DNA from: Pirellulales bacterium | GTDB taxonomy: Bacteria > Planctomycetota > Planctomycetia > Pirellulales > PALSA-1355 | DNA length: 64,000 nucleotides | NCBI GenBank assembly: GCA_022844125.1 | Contig: JALHMI010000018.1 | Coordinates: forward strand, 1 to 64,000 | Reading direction: 5' to 3' | Shown here: piece after piece, positions 1 through 9,281 of the stretch | Layout of the letters: the number at the start of each line of letters is the position of its first letter | Numbering within the stretch: the stretch's first letter is position 1 | Notes under the pieces: generated by a model | Databases searched by the model: none | Seen by the model: the letters and a program-made list of their open reading frames with translations, nothing else | Told to the model about the DNA's origin: nothing | Made by a program: the position numbers and the translations under genes

Positions 1-852
1 GGTGGTGGTGCTGGTCGTCGTGCTGGTCGGCTCGTCGGTCGTGCTGACGACGCCGGTGAGACAGCCGTTATCAGCCAGCGACCAGGCCTGATCCGCTTCG
101 CTCCAGGTCCATTTGGCGGCGCCGGCGCAGATCGGCAGCGGCGAAGTGGTGGTGGGCGCTGCGGTGGTGGTGGTCGACGAGGGATCGCCAGTCGTCGCGT
201 TCGACGATCGTGGCGGCGGTTCGCACACCCACTGCCCCAGGCGATCCGGCTCGACGAGCACGTACTGCTGTCCAGGCGGCTCGAGCGGGGGCACCGCGTA
301 GTCACCGACATTGTAGATCGGCTCTCGCCACTGTTCGCCGTCTGAGGTAAGCACGGGCACAAGCTGATCGCTCACGATCTGGAACAGACAGCAATCGGTC
401 TTGCCTGGCGTCGCGCCCGAGCGCGCAGGAATCCCGATGCCGCAAGGTGGCACCGCGCAAAACACGCCCCCGGGCCGCCAGTCCGTCCACCACCGGCCGC
501 CCGCGTGCCAGACTTCGATGATCGTGCCCTTTGGCAAGTAGTGATAGCCGTCGACGTCATCCTCGACGGCCGTCACGGTATCCCGCGCGTCGCCTTGGCG
601 GTCTCGCCAGGTGACCGGCTGCGCGCCCGGGTTCGCGCTCGGCGTCTGCCCGTCCAGGAGAATGATCGGGTAAGTGTTCGGCCGGATCGCACGTGGCGGA
701 TAGCTGCTATCAAGGCTAACCGTGCGCGCCCACCACCGGCGCGGGGCGGCCAAGCGCGCGTCGCGCTGGCCACTACGGGCCTGCTCGGCGCGCAACCGGG
801 CTTGCTCGAGTTCGAGGTCGGCAACGCGGTTCATCAGCGGATCGCGCGGCAT
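1..852 (-). CDS. Thr-rich tail fibre-like protein, 3' part missing
   Basis: An open frame starts at an ATG (852) after AGAGG and continues without a stop to the window edge (284 codons seen). The N-terminus is a short helical, coiled-coil-like stretch (LELEQARLRAEQARS). The middle has Trp/Gly-rich and Cys-containing segments (VWHAGGRWWTDW, PPCGIGIP). Then comes a Thr/Ser linker (SSTTTTAAPTTTSP), a module with paired Cys and three Trp (starting CAGAAKWTWS and closing at NGC), and a second Thr run at the edge. This alternation suggests a surface-exposed fibre with repeated disulphide modules on Thr-rich linkers. It sits 24 bp after the hub-like gene, at the tail-tip end of the virion operon. 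The function is inferred from position; the family is not recognised. Confidence 0.6.
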   Translation of the reverse strand, partial: MPRDPLMNRVADLELEQARLRAEQARSGQRDARLAAPRRWWARTVSLDSSYPPRAIRPNTYPIILLDGQTPSANPGAQPVTWRDRQGDARDTVTAVEDDVDGYHYLPKGTIIEVWHAGGRWWTDWRPGGVFCAVPPCGIGIPARSGATPGKTDCCLFQIVSDQLVPVLTSDGEQWREPIYNVGDYAVPPLEPPGQQYVLVEPDRLGQWVCEPPPRSSNATTGDPSSTTTTAAPTTTSPLPICAGAAKWTWSEADQAWSLADNGCLTGVVSTTDEPTSTTTSTTT

Positions 853-876
853 CCATGCCTCTGGTGAAAGAACCCT

Positions 877-3108
877 TTAACCCAAACCGATGAACCGCCG
901 CGCGTCGAACTCGGCAAACTGCGTGGCCACGTGCGTGCGGGCCGCCGTGGGCGCTCCGGCTTCCGCTTCGCTGAACTCATACTTGACCATCGTCACCACG
1001 CTGTTGACCGTTTGCAGCGTGTCCCCAGCGCCGATCGTCGTCACGAGCTGCCCGACCTTGAGCCGCCCCGTGACGTAGCCCAGCACCAGCTCGAGGCTCG
1101 CCCGCTCCGTTCGGTACCACTCGAAGATCAACCTGGCAAGCGCTTCGAGACGCGGCGCATCGTCGCGGATGAAGCCGCCGCCGCTGGTGATCTTGGTCCC
1201 CGACTCGTCGACGCCCACGACCGTGTCCGGGGCGACGTAGTGCTGCTGGTACCGATCGCCCAGATCGACAATCAGCCGCCGCACGCATTCGCTGGAGGTG
1301 GGCGGCTTGGGCCACTGCCCCTCGACATGCCGGTCGACGTCCATCGCCACGGTCGCCCACATTCCGTCCTGCCACTCGAACTGCGACACGTCCTCGTCCA
1401 CCGGCAGCTTCTCGAAGTCACTTTTCGCCAGCACGTGCTGCGGCTGGCCACTCACGGTGAGCACGATGCCCGGCCAGTCGTCCTGCATCCGCACGCTGGC
1501 CGCCCACTTCACTCCGTCCTCGAGACCGAGCGCAGGCGCGGAGAGCGCCTCGACCGAGCTCGATAGCCGATCGACGAGCTGCCACCGCTCGGGCGAGCTG
1601 TGCGGGATCTTGATCCCGACCAGCGGCGGCAAGTACTCCCACTTCTGCCCGGGCGGGTTGTGATCGAGCACGGTCCCCATTTCGATTCTCACGCCGCTAT
1701 AGTCATAGTTTGTTTTCAGCGGCAGGTGGCTGCGGAACTTGAGCTGCGGCAGGTAGTGCGGGAGCGGGTTGACGTCGTCTGCCGAGGTCGGGAAATACGG
1801 GGTGTCCACGCCCACGTCGCCGACGGTCCCCTGCCAGAACGGATCGAGACCCCAGTACGCATACACGCGTTTCAGCTTGTCGACGGACCGGGCCGCGTCG
1901 TTGAGTTGCTGCTGGCGATAGATATCAAGCGATCCGTAGCCGGCCGTGCCAGAGGCGCCGGCGTTGTATTGCGTTTGCTGTTCGCTCGTCCAGCCGGGCA
2001 CGAGTGTGCCGGTGGGCGTGATCACGTCGCCGCCGGCCACCAGCGTGAAGCAGGCGATCGCCCGATCCCCCTGGCACACGACCTGGTCGACCTGCTCGAG
2101 ACTGGCTCGCCGCACAATCGCGCTTTCGAGCGCCGCTTCGCCGTCGAAGACCAGCGAGATCTGCTCGGCATTCGCGCCGATCATGTGCCCCTCGTATTCA
2201 ATCTCCTCCGGCGCGAACGTGAAGCACCTGAGCTGGATCGTCTCGTCCGGCACCAGTTCGGTTGGAGGCTGCACGTCGACCGTGTAGCCCAGCAGCCGGC
2301 GGCGATCGAGCAGCTCGTCAAGCAGTTGACGCATCGTACGCGCCTGCTGGGGCACGCGGGGTTTGTCGAAGCTGGGGATCGTGCCTCCCAGAAACGTCGT
2401 GCTATCGAGCTCCCAGGGGATCACGACCTCGTCGACCTGGTTGGGCGGGGGCTGGTAGGCGAGCAGGTACTCGACGATGTCCAGCGAGGACCAGAGCTGG
2501 GCGGTCGCCAATTCGTTGGCGAACAGGTACGCGAGTTTCTCGCCCAGGTCAGGCGAACGATTGCCCACTTCTTCCTGATCGGGCGTGCTGGAGTGCGTGA
2601 GCGGATTGAACTCGAGGCCGCGGCCCACTTCGCCTTCGATCCCGTTGCCGTAGTCGACGGTGCTCTTGCGCAGGACGTGCCGCGCGAGCATCAGGTCGAG
2701 GCCGTAAGCGACAAGCCGCTGTGTGCCGGCCTTGTGCTGCTGGCCCGCCGGCGCGGCGAGGATCCCCTTCTGCTGCCCGCTGTCCTGCTCGAGGATCCCG
2801 TACCACAGGATCGGCGGCCGCTCTTCTTCCGGATCATCGGCGTCCGGGTCTTCGATTTCGACCTTCACGAAATCCCGCAGGCCGTCGTACGGTTCGGCCG
2901 TCGTCCAGGTCGACTCGCCCGGCTGCAGCAAGCGGCCGTAGCGCCAGGTGAAGTGCGCGGTGGCCATGTCGGGGTTGGCGGTGAACACGACGGAGTCGCA
3001 GTACAGCCGCGGTTCAAGCTCCCACTCGTCGTTCCAGCCGGCTTTCGTATAGACCTTCACCGCGGGTACGCGGCGGCGGCGGGCGCTAAACACAAGTTCG
3101 GTGGCCAT
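877..3108 (-). CDS. Large tail-tip/baseplate hub-like protein
   Basis: A 743-residue protein directly after the sialidase-like tail gene and before the fibre-like gene. Its size and place match the tail hub/central tip proteins of siphoviruses (role of lambda gpJ or of baseplate hub proteins). No signal peptide or membrane segment is seen. The N-terminal 150 residues look beta-rich (VYTKAGWNDEWELEP); the centre contains a helical stretch with LLDELLDRRRLLGY; and the C-terminal part (TGRLKVGQLVTTIG, then VVTMVKYEF) resembles a beta domain. The assignment rests on position and size; no catalytic motif is visible. Confidence 0.55.
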   Translation of the reverse strand: MATELVFSARRRRVPAVKVYTKAGWNDEWELEPRLYCDSVVFTANPDMATAHFTWRYGRLLQPGESTWTTAEPYDGLRDFVKVEIEDPDADDPEEERPPILWYGILEQDSGQQKGILAAPAGQQHKAGTQRLVAYGLDLMLARHVLRKSTVDYGNGIEGEVGRGLEFNPLTHSSTPDQEEVGNRSPDLGEKLAYLFANELATAQLWSSLDIVEYLLAYQPPPNQVDEVVIPWELDSTTFLGGTIPSFDKPRVPQQARTMRQLLDELLDRRRLLGYTVDVQPPTELVPDETIQLRCFTFAPEEIEYEGHMIGANAEQISLVFDGEAALESAIVRRASLEQVDQVVCQGDRAIACFTLVAGGDVITPTGTLVPGWTSEQQTQYNAGASGTAGYGSLDIYRQQQLNDAARSVDKLKRVYAYWGLDPFWQGTVGDVGVDTPYFPTSADDVNPLPHYLPQLKFRSHLPLKTNYDYSGVRIEMGTVLDHNPPGQKWEYLPPLVGIKIPHSSPERWQLVDRLSSSVEALSAPALGLEDGVKWAASVRMQDDWPGIVLTVSGQPQHVLAKSDFEKLPVDEDVSQFEWQDGMWATVAMDVDRHVEGQWPKPPTSSECVRRLIVDLGDRYQQHYVAPDTVVGVDESGTKITSGGGFIRDDAPRLEALARLIFEWYRTERASLELVLGYVTGRLKVGQLVTTIGAGDTLQTVNSVVTMVKYEFSEAEAGAPTAARTHVATQFAEFDARRFIGLG

Positions 3109-3124
3109 CGGTCGCAGTCCCCTA

Positions 3125-5980
3125 CTAAATCAATCCGGCCCACTGCAGCGCCGCCAGGCCCGAGCCGTCGTCGCCAGCTTGCAGCGACACCCCATCGATG
3201 ACCGCCAGTTTCGCCCACGCCAAGTGCTCCGCAGCGCCGAGCGGAGCGTTAAACATCATGAGATTCTTGGTCCCGAAGTGTGGGCCGAAGGTGCCGCTAA
3301 CCCGAGCCCCAAGATGGACAGCATTGGTCGAGTTCCCCGATCCCGACAGCGACAGGCTGTTGGTGCTGACCTGCTTGGTGAGGCTAGAGGGCGGGGTGAG
3401 CGTGCCGGTGTACTGACCAATGTAGGCGGTCAGTTTACTGGCACCGTTTCCTTCAAAGTTGTTGGCGCCGTCTGCGTCGATACCAATGTAGTAGGGTGTG
3501 TTGAGATTCAGCACGAGCGAGCTGAAGCTCTGGTCGATGATGTTCGCTCCAGAGCGGCGCAGTAGCACGCGGAGTTGACTGTTGCTCTGGTTGCGAATGA
3601 AGATCCAGTACCAATCCCCGGAATGCCCAGTGGCGATGATGGTCCCGTCGACACTGGTCGAGGAATGAAACATCAGCACGGCAGAGAAGCCGAAAACTCC
3701 CGTCAGAGGAGCATCGTAGTTGGCGTCGACTTGCGCTGAGCCATCTGAATCGGCCGAGCGACGAAGAAAGAAAGGCACGCTTCCATCGGCACCCGGAAAA
3801 TTGAAGCGCAGATACCAGCCGCAGCGTGCATCGTAGGCCCAGTTATTACACCGCGTGAGCGACGAGCTGCGGAACAACTTCCCGTCGACCCGATTGACCA
3901 AGGCCATCACACCCTGGCCGTCGAATTGAGGAGGGGCTGGAGTGCGTTGCGAAGCCCAGTAGTCCCCGCGAAAGTCCTGACCGCCATCCCAGGTGCAGGC
4001 CAGCGCGAGGCGCGCATTGGCGAAGCTGGTCGGCAGCACGGGGGAAGTGTGGCGGTATCCCCAAAGGCTGGTCTCTGTTTTTTTTGCCGCGGCCAAGCTG
4101 TCGAGTGTGAACAACTCGCCATCGGTAAAGGCCTTGCCGACGTAGATTCGCAGAAACCGGCAGTAGGCGTTGACGGGCGACGTCCCGCCAGCATATGAGA
4201 ACAATCGCGTTGGGCCGGACCCGACAATCAGGCCCTTCGTGTCGGCCGTGGCCGTGCTCCCCTGAAAGGCCCCGCCGTTTGAAGCCCGCAGCCGAACGTG
4301 ACCATTCGCAGTGTCGCGGATCGTCCAAATAGACCAGGGGTTGCCGTCGCAAACATTCACCCCGGTCAGCGTGTGAACCAGGTCGCTTCCGGTCGTGTTG
4401 TTCCAGCGGATCGACAGGGTTCCCACGTTACTAACGACCGTGAGGATGATCGTCACGCCGCGCTGATCGTTCGCGGTGCGGTTGGAATAGACCACGTAGC
4501 TTCCGTTGGCCAGATTGTTTGGAAACACGAACAAGCCCGCCATGCTCCAGGGGTCGGATCGCCAGTCGATCCCGCCCCCTGAAATCTCGCTGTTGTCTCC
4601 GAAGGCCCCTTGCAGCATCAAGCCGCCACCGGAACCGCTGGAGACAATCCCATTTGCATCCCAACTTATTCCACTTGCACCGCGGCCCTGCGCGTGCATC
4701 CCGAATTTGCCGTGGTCTTTGATTGGGGTTCCGATGTTGGGGATGGCCCCGCTCGACTTCTCGTTGAACTGCCACTCATAGATGTCGGGGTCCGTCGCAA
4801 GGCTGGTGCTCAACCACTCATCGTTGAACCGCGTGAGTTTCAAGAACTCGATGGGCACCCCCGCGCCAACCGTAAGCGCTTCGTCTTCGGCCGAGACCAC
4901 GGTCTCACTGATGAGTACCAGGTTTCCGGGAGACAGCCCGGCGAGTGAGTTGTAGCGCCCGTGCGGATCCACCGTGCGGCCGATTGGAAAAGTGGGGTTG
5001 TCCGAAGCGATCGCGTCGGTCGATCTCCAGCACTTCAAGTTCGAGCGAAAGCCTACGCTGGTCATGGAGCTGACGGCGACATAGAGACGGCCTGTAGCCG
5101 GATCGCACCAGCAATCTCCTTGTGACTGGCTGTGTTCGACGGCCGTGGCTCCGTCCTTTGTCATAATGGAGGGGACCGGCAGATTGGCGGCAGTGGGGTC
5201 GGAAAATACATAGTGCTTACGCACCGCCGAGCCGATCACGCGGCAGTTGACGTAAAGGCGTCCCGAGCTCTGGATTTCGCACAGCGAGGTTTCGTTTAGG
5301 TTGTCGTAGGCCGAGTTGGCGATGTTGGCCTGGGCTCCCATTTGCCAGGTGGCTCCGTCGTCGCTGCTGTAGTTGCAGCGGTGCCAAGGGATGCCGGTGA
5401 AACTTTGGCGGAAGTAGCTCATCATCACGAGCTTTCCGGCGTGAGCTCCGCCACGCACGCGCACCCCCTGGCCAATTCCAAAGACCAAGAATTTGTCGGC
5501 TGGATGCTTGAGTGAGGCCGACATGTCGATGCGAGAGGCAGACCAGCCAGAACTCAAATCGAGGTTGTCGGTGTAGATCATGACCGGCGTGTGCGAGCCG
5601 GTCGCGTCGTTGGGCGAGCCGTTGGCGGTAGGGTCTTGGGAGTAGGTGAAGAACACGAACACCCGCCCTGATGCCGCTTGCAGCGCGCATCCGGCATTGA
5701 TCCATTTGGTGCCGCTGGTCCAGTCGGGCATCTGGTAAATCAGCAGCGGAGGGCCGAAGTTGACCCAGTCGGACGAAATTTGCACGTAGATCCGCTCGCC
5801 GCGGAAGTCCTGAAAACCGTTGAGGCCGAAATAGAACAGAGCCAAGCGGCCGTCGTCGAGAATCAGCCTGAAGGGCGTGCGGAAGTAGGGGAGGCCGATG
5901 GCCGTCGGGTCGGAATGGCGCATGCCGTGCGAGGTGAGCATCGCCTGACGGTAGTACTCGAGTCCAGTTTCAAATGCCAT
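3125..5980 (-). CDS. Tail protein with exo-sialidase (GH33/BNR) domain and LamG-like domains
   Basis: 951 residues. Residues 1 to about 390 carry sialidase hallmarks: an FRTP motif at 33-36 (the Arg of the FRIP-type triad), GIGQGVRVRGGAHAGKL near 168-183 (the conserved sialidase loop), an Asp box SSDDGATW at 205-212, and NETSLCEIQSSGRLYVNCR, which matches the Glu and second Arg region. From about 400 on there are two beta-sandwich stretches of LamG/concanavalin type (EWQFNEKSSG; later YYIGIDADGANNFEG). Lying among tail-tip genes, it is probably a virion-bound receptor-binding or glycan-cleaving protein. Whether the substrate is really sialic acid or another nonulosonic acid cannot be told. 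No signal peptide is seen, as expected for a virion part. Confidence 0.8.
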   Translation of the reverse strand: MAFETGLEYYRQAMLTSHGMRHSDPTAIGLPYFRTPFRLILDDGRLALFYFGLNGFQDFRGERIYVQISSDWVNFGPPLLIYQMPDWTSGTKWINAGCALQAASGRVFVFFTYSQDPTANGSPNDATGSHTPVMIYTDNLDLSSGWSASRIDMSASLKHPADKFLVFGIGQGVRVRGGAHAGKLVMMSYFRQSFTGIPWHRCNYSSDDGATWQMGAQANIANSAYDNLNETSLCEIQSSGRLYVNCRVIGSAVRKHYVFSDPTAANLPVPSIMTKDGATAVEHSQSQGDCWCDPATGRLYVAVSSMTSVGFRSNLKCWRSTDAIASDNPTFPIGRTVDPHGRYNSLAGLSPGNLVLISETVVSAEDEALTVGAGVPIEFLKLTRFNDEWLSTSLATDPDIYEWQFNEKSSGAIPNIGTPIKDHGKFGMHAQGRGASGISWDANGIVSSGSGGGLMLQGAFGDNSEISGGGIDWRSDPWSMAGLFVFPNNLANGSYVVYSNRTANDQRGVTIILTVVSNVGTLSIRWNNTTGSDLVHTLTGVNVCDGNPWSIWTIRDTANGHVRLRASNGGAFQGSTATADTKGLIVGSGPTRLFSYAGGTSPVNAYCRFLRIYVGKAFTDGELFTLDSLAAAKKTETSLWGYRHTSPVLPTSFANARLALACTWDGGQDFRGDYWASQRTPAPPQFDGQGVMALVNRVDGKLFRSSSLTRCNNWAYDARCGWYLRFNFPGADGSVPFFLRRSADSDGSAQVDANYDAPLTGVFGFSAVLMFHSSTSVDGTIIATGHSGDWYWIFIRNQSNSQLRVLLRRSGANIIDQSFSSLVLNLNTPYYIGIDADGANNFEGNGASKLTAYIGQYTGTLTPPSSLTKQVSTNSLSLSGSGNSTNAVHLGARVSGTFGPHFGTKNLMMFNAPLGAAEHLAWAKLAVIDGVSLQAGDDGSGLAALQWAGLI

Positions 5981-5997
5981 GCTGGGCGAACCTCGGT

Positions 5998-6489
5998 TTA
6001 GGCCGGCGGTGGGCCGAAGATCAGTGTCATGTCCGCTTCATCGTCCGCGTCGAACGTGTAATCGAGCGTCTTGTGCGTGCCGTCGCTCGTGGTGAGCGCG
6101 TCGCCTACCCACTGCTGGTGGACACCGCCGGGCGGTACCGTGATCGACACGCCGCCCATGAGTGCGTAGCCATTCGAGGCACCGGCGCTGAGCACGAAGT
6201 TCACGTTGCCGCGGTTGTTGATCCGAATGAACTTCAGTCGCTTGCCGACGACGTTCTCCGGACCCTGCGTGGTCGGAAGCGCCGAGAAGTCGATCGTGCC
6301 CGAGGCATCGCCTAGCGTCTGCTCGGAAATCACCGAGACGGCCGGCGTGGTGTTGCCGTCGATCGTCTTGCTGACGTTGAACGCCGTGTGGGTTAGCTTG
6401 CGTTCGGTGATCCCCGGCGTCTCTGCCGCATCGAGCGTCTCGATCGTGCTGGCGATGAACGAGAGTGTGGTCTTGATCGTCGTGGCCAT
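5998..6489 (-). CDS. Small tail-associated beta-rich protein
   Basis: 163 residues between the sialidase-type tail gene and a 137-residue tail gene. The sequence is Thr/Gly/Val-rich and probably all-beta (SVISEQTLGDASGTIDFSAL; VSITVPPGGVHQQW), with no membrane segment or cysteine. Such proteins in tail-tip operons are often minor tail or fibre-attachment subunits; that role is inferred only from place and composition. I do not recognise the family. Confidence 0.6.
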   Translation of the reverse strand: MATTIKTTLSFIASTIETLDAAETPGITERKLTHTAFNVSKTIDGNTTPAVSVISEQTLGDASGTIDFSALPTTQGPENVVGKRLKFIRINNRGNVNFVLSAGASNGYALMGGVSITVPPGGVHQQWVGDALTTSDGTHKTLDYTFDADDEADMTLIFGPPPA

Positions 6490-6508
6490 GTGACTTGTCC
6501 TTTCACGT

Positions 6509-6922
6509 TCAGGTGGTTTCGGTCGCGACCGCCAGCAACGTCCATTCGCACTCCAGCCACGCCAGGCTCGGCGGGTGCAAGCCGCCGGCGGAGCCCCAGG
6601 CCAGCGCGTGCAGGTTGCGCTGCACGACGTTCAGCACGGCGACCTGGAATGACTCGAGCGTCATGTCGAGGTCCTGCCACACCAGCTCGACCGGCTCGCT
6701 GCCGATCAGCTCGCAGTAGGAGCGATACGTCGCGCGGCCGTGCTCGAGGTGCTGCTGGTCGACGCGGCTGATGAGCGGAAATGGCGTGCCGCGGCTCCCT
6801 TCGTCGATGAGCGTGTGGCCGTCGACGCCGGCCCGCGCGAGCGCGACAATCTGCCGCTTCACCTGCTCGGGGTTACCGACCAGGTCGAGGAACTCGAATT
6901 GTCCGATCCGCTGCTGCAGCAT
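6509..6922 (-). CDS. Minor tail protein downstream of the tape measure
   Basis: 137 residues, starting 5 bp after the tape-measure stop. The N-terminal half (FEFLDLVGNPEQVKRQIVAL, GTPFPLISRVDQQH) looks like a compact alpha/beta tail component, comparable in place to the distal tail or lambda gpM/gpL-type proteins that follow the tape measure. No known motif is seen. The tight spacing supports translation in the same operon. Confidence 0.6.
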   Translation of the reverse strand: MLQQRIGQFEFLDLVGNPEQVKRQIVALARAGVDGHTLIDEGSRGTPFPLISRVDQQHLEHGRATYRSYCELIGSEPVELVWQDLDMTLESFQVAVLNVVQRNLHALAWGSAGGLHPPSLAWLECEWTLLAVATETT

Positions 6923-6927
6923 CGCCC

Positions 6928-8394
6928 TTACTCGTTGAGGTTTCTAACCGGCGCGGGAGCGCCGCGTAGCGCTTCCATCGCGTCGGCCAGCCTTTTGGTT
7001 TGCCGCGTGAGCTCAGCCTGCGCCTCGGCATCGCGTCGCTTGGCCTCGTCGGTGTACATGCCGCCCTCGGTGAATCGCTTGTAGCCGGCTTCCCGATTGC
7101 GCTGTTCGACATAGCTCGGCAAAAGGTTGCCGATGTCGGTGAGCTCTTCGCCCGGCGTGGCCATGCCGAAGGAGCCCCATCGATTCAGCTGGCGCATGCG
7201 CTCATTCCACCAGCCCCCGGCCCATCCAGCGCTCATCTGCTGCCCTTCGAACAGCTCTTCCGCTTTTGCGTAGTCCTTCGCGATTTCTGCGATGGCATTC
7301 TTTTGGGCCGATGCTAAGAGTTCATTCTCGCGGGTGGCCAGGACTGTCTTCCCAGCGGGACTCGCCGCCAGGGCTCGCCGGCGTTCCTCGCCGCCGGCGT
7401 AGGAGCCTTTCATGATGGTCAGCCCGGCCTCGCTCGCGGCGTCCTGCTTGAGCCTGCCGAGGACATCGCTTTCGCCTGGCATGATTGCCTGCGCGACGGC
7501 AGGATCACTGAGCAGCAGTGCGAATCGCTCTTCTCCAGCCCGCGCGGCGGCAAACTTCAACTTAGCCGCTTCCTCAGGGGTGAGCCGGGTGCGCCCTTTG
7601 GTATCAGGAGCCTCGTAGGGGCCCGTGGAGGCAGCGGCAAGCTTGGTGATCAGCTGTGGCGAGTCCAGGCTGGCCGCTTCGATCGCCAGCCCCCAGACGT
7701 AGTCCTCGGGGATGTTGTGCGCGACCAGTTGGCGAATCCCCTGGCCAACTTTCGCGCTCCGCAATTTCTCAAAGTGGCGACCCGCTTGGGCCTGAATCTG
7801 CATCGCCTTTTCCGCGCTCCTCTGAGGCGATGCCTGCGGATTGATGGTGGCGAGTTGACCGGCGAACTCTCCGAGCGATTCTAGGTCGGCCTCGGAGAGG
7901 CCGAACGCTCCTTCTGGGGCGATGGCGCGAACGAGAGCCACTTGCCGTTCGGGACTGACCTTGTAATCCGTTCCTGCGGTGACGCCCCGATAGGCGGCCA
8001 AAGCTTCCGCGCCCGTCGCCCCGGGAATGTTCTTGAGCTGCTGGGCGACCAGCCCGGCGGAGGCGGCGTGTCCGGCCAGGTTGATCTGACGCACGAGCTC
8101 ATGGTTTCCCTCCTTGGCCTTAGCCGCAATGTCGGCCAGCCGCTGCCGCCACTCGTCGTACGCCTTCGTGACGGTCCCGACGGCCGAGCTGACGGTAAGG
8201 TAGCTGGCCCCCAGCGCAGTCACGCCGCGGATCTCGCCAGCGATGTGACTGGAGATCTCATCTCGATCGCGGCGCGACTGGCGGGCAGTGTTCGCGTTCT
8301 GTTCCTGCAGCTTGACGTTCGCCGCATAGAGCTGCTGGTACGCCTGCAAGAGCTGCTGCGGATCGCCCGTGAATTTTGTCGAGACCTGGCCCAT
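6928..8394 (-). CDS. Tail tape measure protein (short)
   Basis: 488 residues, mostly helical and Ala/Gln/Glu-rich, beginning with a coiled-coil-like stretch (LLQAYQQLYAANVKLQEQ) and a small hydrophobic segment (TALGASYLTVSSAVGTV) as in tape measure proteins. It follows the frameshift gene and tail tube gene in the usual order. It is short for a tape measure; at about 1.5 Angstrom per residue it would set a tail of roughly 70 nm. It starts 3 bp after the stop of the -1 frame extension of the gene before it. Confidence 0.75.
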   Translation of the reverse strand: MGQVSTKFTGDPQQLLQAYQQLYAANVKLQEQNANTARQSRRDRDEISSHIAGEIRGVTALGASYLTVSSAVGTVTKAYDEWRQRLADIAAKAKEGNHELVRQINLAGHAASAGLVAQQLKNIPGATGAEALAAYRGVTAGTDYKVSPERQVALVRAIAPEGAFGLSEADLESLGEFAGQLATINPQASPQRSAEKAMQIQAQAGRHFEKLRSAKVGQGIRQLVAHNIPEDYVWGLAIEAASLDSPQLITKLAAASTGPYEAPDTKGRTRLTPEEAAKLKFAAARAGEERFALLLSDPAVAQAIMPGESDVLGRLKQDAASEAGLTIMKGSYAGGEERRRALAASPAGKTVLATRENELLASAQKNAIAEIAKDYAKAEELFEGQQMSAGWAGGWWNERMRQLNRWGSFGMATPGEELTDIGNLLPSYVEQRNREAGYKRFTEGGMYTDEAKRRDAEAQAELTRQTKRLADAMEALRGAPAPVRNLNE

Positions 8395-8397
8395 CGC

Positions 8398-8554
8398 TCA
8401 CCGCACGAAATAGTAGTGATTGCTAACCGCCGTCGCCTTACGTGATTCGCTGGCCGCGATGGCCAGCTCGGCCCGGCTCGGCCGATGCCCGGGCGTCAGC
8501 CCGCGGCACCAGGCGAGGCACTCGGCGAGGGGGGCGACGAGCCCGTTTTTTTTT
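8398..8554 (-). other. Candidate -1 ribosomal frameshift site and C-terminal extension
   Basis: On the minus strand the 0 frame reads CAA AAA AAA ACG across A9 (8546-8554), which contains the canonical slippery heptamer A AAA AAA. A -1 slip yields AAC GGG CTC..., opening 49 codons (LAECLAWCRGLTPGHRPSRA and on to NHYYFVR) that stop at 8398. Just after the A run lies a short stem GGGC-TCGTC-GCCC, and further on CGGGC-TGAC-GCCCG. Slippage by RNA polymerase on A9 is an alternative mechanism giving the same family of products. A plain frameshift mutation or sequencing error in the homopolymer cannot be excluded. Confidence 0.6.
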
Positions 8555-9257
8555 GTGAGTACTCCTCCAAGAGCGGCACGTCCAACAGCAGCTCGAGGAG
8601 CCGCGACCAGTTGCCGCCGGTCACCAGCCGCAGCAGGTTCTGCTCGATCTTTCCGACCCGGTAATTGAGCGCGAGCGCCCCGAGGCACAGCTCCACCAAG
8701 ATTTCGGCCGAAATCGTCGGGTGTTTTTCGCGGTCGAACCAGTGATTCCAACCCTCGGCCGAGAGCTCCCACAGGCGACTCTCGGCGCGGCGCGTTGCGA
8801 CTTGCCCGTCGTCGCCGTACACGAAGTCGTAGGGGAGTTGCGAGCGCTCCTCGCGGATGCTGCGCACGATCGGGATCTTCCACGTCCGGCCGTCCCCCAG
8901 CTCGCACGCGTAGCCGCGCGGCGCACCGATCGCCAGATCCTCGGGCGTCGGCGGGAACTCCGTGTCGAGCCCGACCCAGCAGTCGCAGCCGGCGGGCCGC
9001 TCGTGCCACCGCTGATGGTCGGCGCTGTAGCCGATCCGCACCGGCGCGGGATTGCCGACGACCTGCAGCACCAGTCCCGAGTGGCCGCCCGGTCCGCGGC
9101 CGGGCAACTCGTAGCAACTCGTCTGCGCTTGCACGTCGCTGATGCCGGCGAAGGCGGCGGCCACGCCGCGCTCCGCGAGGAAGCTCATCCGCAGCCGATT
9201 GCGTTCGACCACGGCCGAACTGCGAACGCGCGGGAAGAAATACACCGGGGAGGCCAT
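8496..9257 (-). CDS. Tail gene ending in a -1 frameshift site (0-frame product)
   Basis: 253 residues in the 0 frame, ATG at 9257 with AGGA eight bases upstream. Residues 236-237 are two AAA lysine codons in an A9 run; the 0 frame then gives only a 16-residue Ser/Pro tail. In the -1 frame, translation continues 49 residues to 8398, directly before the tape measure, giving about 286 residues. The position between tail tube and tape measure corresponds to lambda G/GT, the tail-assembly chaperones known for a -1 frameshift. The body (VYFFPRV, CDCWVGLDTEFPPTPEDL) is not obviously homologous to gpG and is larger, so the chaperone role is inference. Confidence 0.65.
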   Translation of the reverse strand: MASPVYFFPRVRSSAVVERNRLRMSFLAERGVAAAFAGISDVQAQTSCYELPGRGPGGHSGLVLQVVGNPAPVRIGYSADHQRWHERPAGCDCWVGLDTEFPPTPEDLAIGAPRGYACELGDGRTWKIPIVRSIREERSQLPYDFVYGDDGQVATRRAESRLWELSAEGWNHWFDREKHPTISAEILVELCLGALALNYRVGKIEQNLLRLVTGGNWSRLLELLLDVPLLEEYSQKKTGSSPPSPSASPGAAG

Positions 9258-9281
9258 CGATCAGGTTCCTGGGCAAACTTT

